Source of the DNA: Nectonema munidae
Taxonomy: Eukaryota > Nematomorpha > Nectonematoida > Nectonematidae
Reading direction: 5' to 3'
Assembly: GCA_030549495.1 (NCBI GenBank)
Contig: JAUIRK010001026.1
Location: 507,501-571,500, forward strand
Length of the DNA stretch: 64,000 bases
The notes beneath the pieces are model-generated. The model did no database searches. It was given only the letters and a program-made list of their open reading frames with translations, and was not told the origin of the DNA. A program made the position numbers and the translations under genes. Of the stretch, positions 57,517-64,000 are shown one piece after another (the first letter of the stretch is position 1; every line of letters starts with the position of its first letter).

Positions 57517-58173
57517 TCAAGATTTAATTTTTAGTTAAATCATGTTCTTAATTTTTACACTTGGTTTTTTGAAATAAATTTTTATTTATTATCGTTTGAT
57601 TAATTACATTTACCAAAAGTTGTCATTCTTACAAATTTTGTTAATAATGATAAAGTTAATTTGATAACTTGATTTTACAAAAAATGTAATATCGTCATCC
57701 TTTTTTTCAGTAAGGCTATCATCAAGTAGTGACTAGCGCATCACATGTGATACGCCTAGTTTTGTAGCAATGGAAAAAAAAATTTTTTGATTAAACAAAA
57801 AAACACTTAAAAGATGCCATTTTACTATTATATTTTAATATCAAAGTATTCTTAAAAAATTTTTTTTGTCACAATGGCTATATAAATATTTAATGGCTTA
57901 ACATTTATTTATTATGTTAACAAATGGGTTAAACAAATGGTACGAATCATATTTGAAGATAGGGCTTGATAAAACAAAATTTCTTTATAAGCTATTCTAA
58001 TGTTTATATGGCAATAATTAAAAGAAAATCCCTTATTCCAAATAATAATTGTACATCTTTGTCAAAGACTCAACTTTATCGCTTACCAAATCAAACGTCA
58101 TTAGCTAAAATTCAACATATTGAATTAAGTAAAATTTATTCAAGGTAAAAAAGAGTTTTCTCAATAAAAGTTC
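57517..58173. other. AT-rich sequence, no gene seen
   Basis: The 60-codon frame at 57966 lacks support. The 58150-58173 stretch is the 3' flank of orphan gene C. Confidence 0.35.
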
Positions 58174-58647
58174 TTAGTGGAGATCAAGCGAAGAGATTTT
58201 CAGATTCAACAAATAATCTTTAAATAGTTCAGGATGGAAAATTGTCATGCACAATTTCAAAAAATAGTTCATATTTTCTTTCCATAAGGGAGTATCCAAA
58301 TAAGCCATGTATTCAGCAACTTCCTCCTTGGAAAGAAGATCTTTTTGTTGTGTACTAAGTCTAAAATAAATAACAAGGAGTTGTATCCTTCTGTAAATTT
58401 GTTTCTTTTGAGAACTGCCTTGTGAAAAACGTTTCATTTTTTTCCCAAATTCTTCTCTTTCCATGAAGAATGAAAAATGTTTCCTCATCACCCACACATC
58501 TTTTTTCGGATCTAACTCGGCAAGAATTGAAGAAAAGTTTTCATTTTGAAAAGAGTTTTTGTAAAAACGCTCAATCATATCTTCAGATAGCGCTGTTCGC
58601 AATACCCTTTCAAAATCTTCTTCGCTAGGAACGTACGAATTCATCAC
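58174..58647 (-). CDS. Orphan family member C, intact ORF of 157 aa
   Basis: I do not recognise the family. The complete minus-strand frame runs from ATG 58647 to TAA 58174. A TTTTTACACACAG acceptor lies just upstream, so a 5' UTR intron is possible. The protein has an acidic N-terminus (1-50), a DPKKDVWVMRKHFSFF block (46-61), a basic segment (69-88: KKMKRFSQGSSQKKQIYRR), and a hydrophobic C-terminal half with LWKEN (121-125) and KLCMTIF (131-137). No signal peptide or clear membrane helix. Predicted mostly helical and soluble by composition. Paralogues B (55122) and A (42370) are damaged, and shared motifs across all three suggest past selection. Probably lineage-specific. No function is proposed. 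Confidence 0.65.
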   Translation of the reverse strand: MMNSYVPSEEDFERVLRTALSEDMIERFYKNSFQNENFSSILAELDPKKDVWVMRKHFSFFMEREEFGKKMKRFSQGSSQKKQIYRRIQLLVIYFRLSTQQKDLLSKEEVAEYMAYLDTPLWKENMNYFLKLCMTIFHPELFKDYLLNLKISSLDLH

Positions 58648-58839
58648 AAATTTTCTGTGTGTAAAAAGTTTTTTGATATATAAAAAATTTTATTGAGAAA
58701 AGGATAATATAACCAAAGTTTATACTAGGAAAAATTAAGGATAAAAAGATAGACCTGTCTTATTTGAACCCGAGACCTTTATAGCTATTCAATGGTGTCA
58801 TATCTTAGGGTAAAAGGACAAATGATCTCCAAATCAAAT

Positions 58840-59600
58840 ATGTAAACTTCACAATAAATTCTACTTGCAGTATTTCTCCAGTAATTATTTTTTTAATTTA
58901 TTTAATAAACCAACTTTAGGTGTTTAATTCACTCAAAATATTTCATTTGTCAGTAAATTAGGTATCTCAATTGACCCTTCATCGTTTAGGCTACAAATTA
59001 GTTATTGATTGGTAGTCTCTAGGTCATTTCTTCTATACTTTACCTTATGTAATTTTGCTATTCATTCTTGGTAACTCTTTTTTCATTAGAAATTTATTTT
59101 CTTCAATGTGTGTTTGAAAAAGCTTTTTTAAGGATTTATTTTGAACAGATTTTTCCTCTATCAAAACATTCTGATTAAGGAATCTTGTCAATGATCTTAG
59201 TATTTTTTTTATCAGTATCGTGTATTATTAGGTAATTATCAGGCCTGAATATTTGTCTACCAATCTCAGTTTAAAAGTTTTTTCTGATGAATCATTACTG
59301 ATGTTCATTGTTCAATTACAAAAAGTTGTCCACTTTCTTCATCTAGAAGATTCTCTCTTTCACGCAAAACGAAAAAGATGGACAAATTCAATTTAAATTA
59401 AAAATATCTTGATGTGACTCAATTTGATATCTGTGCCATTTTTGATAACTCTGACATATTCTAAATTTTGAGATTTCTTACCATTCTTTTAAATGATAAT
59501 GGTAATTATAAGCCAAATTATACAAAAAAGAGTCTATTTTTACTATATAACTAATATACAACGATTTTTTGAATTTTTTTTACAGAACTGATTTTCAGGC
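58840..59600 (+). repeat. Direct repeat, copy 1 (partner 63085-63740)
   Basis: Long blocks such as CCAACTTTAGGTGTTTAATT, ATTCACTCAAAATATTTCATT, CCTGAATATTTGTC and AAAAAGATGGACAAATTCAA occur in the same order in both copies, about 4.2 kb apart. Non-coding. Confidence 0.85.
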
Positions 59601-59649
59601 ATACATCACTAATTCAATTGCCACTTCCAGATATTTTTTAATCGTATTA

Positions 59650-60690
59650 GCCAAAATGGAGTACAGAAATAAAATAAGCATAGTCGATTTTGTACAAAAA
59701 CAGATATTATATTTTTTGGAAAATATTTTTGAAAATAATATCTAGAAATAAACCGTAAATCTAATTGAAGTTTTCAGATATTTTAAAACAATAAATGCAT
59801 AATCTGAGTTCATAAATGTTTCAGAAATGAAACCAGCATGATCGATTTTGTTTAAAAACATATATTTCATGTAAAATTTGAATCAATAATTTTGGAAATT
59901 TTTTTTAGAACTAAACACAAATTTGATTGATACTTATGGATAATTCCAAATCCTAAATCAAATATTGAGTGTTTAAATTAAACTAGCACGATTTATGTTA
60001 TAAAAATATATTTCATATAAAATTAGAATGAATATTTGTGGAGATAATTTTCAGACGTTATTCGCAAATTTGATTGATACAGACAGATATTTTAAAACCT
60101 CACAAAAAGTGATTTCACAAGTAAAACTAGCATGGTTGATTTGGTATAAAAACATATATTTCATGTAAAAATAGAGAGAATATTTTAGAGATCGTTTTTA
60201 GAAGTAAACCGTAAATTTGATTGACACTGAAAGATATTTTAAGACCTCTAAATGTGAAAACTGAGTTCAGAAATTAAATCAGCATGATTGAATTGGTATA
60301 AAAACACATATTTTTTGTAAAATTTGAAAGGGTGATTCTGGAGACAATTTTTAGAAGTAAACCGGATATTTGATGAAACACTTATAGATATTTTCAAATA
60401 TTAAATGTAAAAAATCAGTCCAGAAATAAAACCAGCATGGCCGGTTTAGTATAAAACATGTTTTATGTAAAATTTGAAGGAATATTTTATTAGATATATT
60501 TCTGATCAATCAAAATTTTGATTGACATTTTCTAAAAAGTAGCCATGATTATTGAAAAATAATTAAACATGTAAAGTATTATGCGTTCAAATCAATTATA
60601 GATTTCCAAGGTAGTATAAACTAAGTTGAAAAAATTCATTTTTGATTGACAGTTTTTGACATGAAAGGGTCATTCAACTACGATGAAAAT
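59650..60690 (+). repeat. Satellite B, about six units plus shared tail
   Basis: Units of about 150 bp repeat TTGGTATAAAAACATATATTT, CATGTAAAATTTGAA and GTAAACCGTAAATTTGATTG, and end with GTAGCCATGATTATTGAAAA and GGGTCATTCAACTACGATG. Units are diverged from each other, so the array is old. Other copies at 43120 and, inverted, 49680. Confidence 0.85.
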
Positions 60691-60802
60691 GGTATCAAAA
60701 ATTTACAGGGCTTAGTTACTAACAAGTGGTAGCTTTAGTTCACTGATACAATTTATTCGTAAATTGTTGGGGAAAACAAATAAAAGGTGATGATGAGCAT
60801 AC

Positions 60803-61091
60803 CAGTGGCAGATCCATAGGGGGGGGGGGCTCATGGGCCTAGCCCCCCCCCCCCCTATGAAAAATGGCTTTGAAAATTACCCTTACTAATGTATACCCTT
60901 ACATGTATAAAAATAAATTTTTGTAAACTATTCATGGCAAAATAATGTTAAAAATATGAAAACGTAGGTAATTAGTGATTCTAAAAGACATAATACAGCT
61001 GTCGTATTACCTGAAGACTTTTAGCAAAATTGCAAAAAAATTAAATAGATTTCGACCCCCCCCCCTATAAAAATTTCTGGATCCGCCGTTG
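60803..61091. mobile_element. hAT-type MITE with G/C-run ends and 8-bp target duplication
   Basis: Starts CAGTGGCAGATCCATAGGGG and ends CTGGATCCGCCGTTG, the widespread hAT terminus. Runs of G (60817-60828) and C (60844-60855, 61057-61066) lie near the ends. Flanks GAGCATAC (60795-60802) and GAGCATAT (61092-61099) are an 8-bp target duplication with one change. The empty site is preserved in the paralogous repeat near 38828-38845. Non-coding. Confidence 0.93.
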
Positions 61092-61830
61092 GAGCATATC
61101 TATATTTATCATTTACTGCAAGACCTCCAACTTTCACAAAACTTTCTATAGTCTTGCAAACCTTTTTCAAAGCCAAAAAGCTTGACATAATTCGTTTTAG
61201 TGAGAGCTAAAACTTGAATTACCCTCATGTACCAAAAATCATATGTGTGTTTTCCCTGTGTCACCTTATAGAATAGAGCATGAAACAAAAAAGGTTTCTT
61301 TGATTTGTGTCTTTCTGGCAGTTTGTTAAAAATGATTTTATACCTTCCTCAAACACAGACAAATGGTTTTGAATTTTTTTTTTATCATTTTTTACATGCC
61401 ATATCAATTTTCAATAATAATAATGTCTGCCTTTGCTTCTATCAAAGAAAAGTTATCTCTGAAAAACTCTTTTCCCATATACACTGCCGTTAACGCAATA
61501 CAAATGTGCTGAAAATAGAATAGTTTGATTTGTTATTCAATTAAGTTCTTTAGTTTGAAAGAGTTCTTTTAATTTTCCACAAAAGAGATTATTCAGTTAA
61601 CACACGATATTTTCTGATATAGCATTTTGACTTTATTTGTATTTAGTAGGTAAATTCTATAAAAAAAAAAGACTGAACTAAAATTTGCATCTTTAGAAAA
61701 ATGGGAATGTAAAGAGTTTCAACTGAAGCTCTAATTTCGCTTACTTCGGTGTTAGGAAGTTTCAAGCAAAGAATATTAAAAAATTTAAACGTGATAAACA
61801 AACGTGTATTTGACCAATCAGATACACTCA
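61092..61830 (-). repeat. Dispersed repeat, inverted partner of 38050-38845
   Basis: Reads as the reverse complement of the 38-kb copy. The repeat is split by the MITE at 60803-61091, with a short remainder to its left. Confidence 0.85.
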
Positions 61831-61835
61831 TATGC

Positions 61836-61954
61836 TTAACCCTATTAGTGCTGGGCAAAATTTGTCCGCTCAAGTGCTGGGGGGCGTAAAGTGCCCCCCC
61901 CCCTATTTTTCTCAGAAATTAATAAGTTTTTATAAATATTTTTAATGTTACATA
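61836..61954 (+). mobile_element. piggyBac-like MITE end
   Basis: TTAACCCTATTAGTGCTGGG followed by CAAGTGCTGGGGGGCG and a C run. TTAA plus CCC fits the piggyBac pattern, and the same terminus occurs inverted at 43774. The other end was not found. Confidence 0.5.
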
Positions 61955-63085
61955 TATATTTCAACTATGCTGAATTCAGTGGTGATGTCCATTTTTTATC
62001 AAAATCAATCAAACCTGTCAAAAAATTGATTTATATTTGACAGCTCATCCCAAAAAGGAACTTTTTATTTAAATAATTATATAAAGTTTTTTATGCATGT
62101 AAACCCATTTTCAAATATGCTGAATTCAGTGGTGATATTCATTTTTTATGAAAATCAATCAAAGCTGTCAAAAATTGATCTAAATGTGACAGGTCATCTC
62201 AAAAAGGAACTTTTTATCTAAATAAGTATATAAAGTTTTTTACACATGTATACCCATTTTCAAATATGCTGAATTCAGTGGTGATATTCATTTTTTATAA
62301 AAATCAATCAAAACTGTCAAAAAATTGATCTAAATGTGCCAGCTCATCTCAAAAAGGAACTTTTTATCGAGATAAGTAAAGTTTTTTACACATTTTTCAA
62401 ATATGCTGAATTCAGTGGTGATATTCATATTTTATGAAAATCATTCAAACCTGTCAAAAAAGTGATTCTCAAAAAAGAAACTTCTTATCTAAATAATTAT
62501 ATAATGTTTTTAACACATATACACCCATTTTCAAGCATGCTGAATTCAGAGGTGATATTTATTTTTTTTATAAAAATCAATTAAAGTTATCAAAGCATTG
62601 ATTTATATATGACAGCTCATTTTAAAAAGAAACTTTTTATCTAAGTAATAATATAAAGTTTTTTACACATATATACCAATTTTTAAGCATTCGTAATTTA
62701 GTGGTGATATTCATTTTTTTTTATAAAAATCAATCAAAACTGTCAAAAAATTGATTTATCCCAAAAAGAAAAGATCAGGCACGGTTTTTTGAATTAGAGA
62801 ATTACGTTTAAGAAAGTATAGGGAGGTTATGAAGTTTACCGTGTATGGCATTTTACACACATATACCCATTTTCAAGTAGGCTGTGTTTACTGGTTATAT
62901 TCCTTTTTTTTATAAATATTACTCAAACCTGACAAAATAATTTAAATATAACAGCCCATATCAAAATTAAAATTTTTATTCTTTTAATGTTTTTTATACA
63001 TTTCAAGTAAACAGAATTTAATGGTGATTTTCATTTTTTATGAAATCAATAAAACCTGTCAAAAAATCGATTAAACCAGTAAATC
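61955..63085 (+). repeat. Satellite A array, about eight units
   Basis: Units of about 135-155 bp share CATTTTCAAATATGCTGAAT, TCAGTGGTGATATTCATTTTT, AAATCAATCAAAACTGTC and AAAAAGGAACTTTTTATCT. The first five are well ordered and the last three degrade. Non-coding. Related units lie at 33880 (inverted) and 55850. Confidence 0.92.
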
Positions 63086-63740
63086 AATGTCAAATATATA
63101 AACATAAGAAATAACTTCAACTTGTAGTATTTCTCTGGTAATTATTTTCTTAATTTATTTAATAAACCAACTTTAGGTGTTTAATTCACTCAAAATATTT
63201 CATTCTACATTAACTTATGTAACTCGATAAGACCTCCATCTTTTTGGCTACAAATTCGTTATCTACGTCATATTATAATTTACAGTATGTAATTTTGGTA
63301 TTCATTATATGATGATCCTTTCTTGGTATCTCTTTTTTCATTAGAAATTTATATTCTTCAATGTGTGTTCGAAAATTTTTTTATAAGAATAAAATTACTT
63401 TTTTTCTCTCAGGCCTGAATATTTGTCAACCAATCTCATTTCAAAGGTTTTTTTCAGATGAATCATTCGTGATATTGATTGTTCAATTACAAAAAGTTGT
63501 CAACGTTCTTCATCTAAAAAATTATCTCTTTGACACAAAAGGAAAAAGATGGACAAATTCAATTTAAATTAAAAATATCTTGATAGTGACTAAATTCTCA
63601 CATATTGGCATATGTACCATTTTTGATAAATCTGACCTATTCTAAATTTCCAGATTTCCTACCCATCTTAGCTAAATGTTAACTGTAATCCTAGATGATA
63701 AGCTATAGATTTAAATATTTTTCATTTGTAAAAGAGTAAC
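63085..63740 (+). repeat. Direct repeat, copy 2 (partner 58840-59600)
   Basis: Same order of blocks as copy 1. The frame at 63361-63567 is a translation of the repeat. The copy is followed by spacer homologous to 42870-43020. Confidence 0.85.
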
Positions 63741-64000
63741 TTCTTTTTCACAGTCAAAATCTTTTTTGAAACATCTAATATTATATAATTAAACCACTTC
63801 CTAGTTCATTAGAACATTGTAGATCTTCCATTTAGTCAAGATATATTTTTTTTAATTATTTGTTTTGATCACATGTTCTATTTTCAATTAGTTTTCAACT
63901 TGGTTCCTTCTATCATACAAATTTTCAAAAGATTTTATAATACGTTTTATTTTTTTTAATAAATATTTCATACTCAAGATGATTGTAGAAAGTATTATAA
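63741..64000. repeat. Spacer homologous to 42.87-43.02 kb, runs off the window
   Basis: GATCTTCCATTTAGTCAAGAT (63822) and CTTCTATCATAC (63907) match the spacer downstream of paralogue A, so a further orphan-family or satellite B copy may begin just beyond the end. Confidence 0.6.

Overview
The window is very AT-rich eukaryotic DNA, packed with short non-autonomous DNA transposons, tRNA-derived SINEs, satellites and decayed transposase and LINE fragments, with few host exons. Spliced genes, a nanos gene with the animal double CCHC zinc finger, and piggyBac, hAT, MULE/FLYWCH and pogo-like relics point to a metazoan, most likely an arthropod. The extreme AT content and repeat style would fit a copepod such as a sea louse; that species guess is inference and the window alone cannot prove it. 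No viral, LTR or Polinton-type element was recognised.

Layout. 0-3.8 kb: a perfect 770-bp-period tandem duplication (each copy carries a SINE) and another SINE. 3.8-4.8 kb: a candidate spliced gene of unknown function. 7.0-9.4 kb: a broken FLYWCH/MULE transposase, an uninterrupted (ATC)n array of 122 units and a second transposase fragment on the other strand. 10-14.1 kb: three foldback MITEs whose arms are arrays of a CAAAACGtCCGAAA-like motif, one with a perfect 8-bp target duplication. 12.2-16.6 kb also holds small candidate exons on the minus strand. 16.6-29 kb is mostly featureless AT-rich DNA with a GA/CT-rich promoter-like patch (22.7-23.05 kb), a minisatellite (24.5 kb) and a C-run foldback MITE (26.3 kb).

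29.6-32.3 kb: the clearest host gene, nanos, two coding exons on the plus strand encoding 225 aa, split between its two zinc fingers by an intron that carries two TTAA-flanked piggyBac-type MITEs. 33-41 kb: more piggyBac MITEs, a hAT transposase fossil interrupted by a second foldback family and abutted by a LINE 3' end, and another foldback MITE.

42-64 kb: a repeat-driven duplication zone. Three paralogues of an unrecognised protein family lie on the minus strand: one intact (157 aa, 58.2-58.6 kb), one with a single TGA where a sister copy has TGG, and one frameshifted. A fourth N-terminal fragment may lie at 52.7 kb in opposite orientation. They are associated with two satellites of roughly 150 bp, large direct and inverted repeats, LINE and hAT 3' ends, a piggyBac transposase fragment that could belong to the source of the TTAA MITEs, and a hAT-type MITE whose insertion is confirmed by an empty paralogous site at 38.8 kb.

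Only nanos has a confidently assigned role: translational repression with Pumilio in the germ line. Other host exons are predictions from splice signals and reading frame only, and much of the sequence shows nothing beyond AT-rich or low-complexity DNA.
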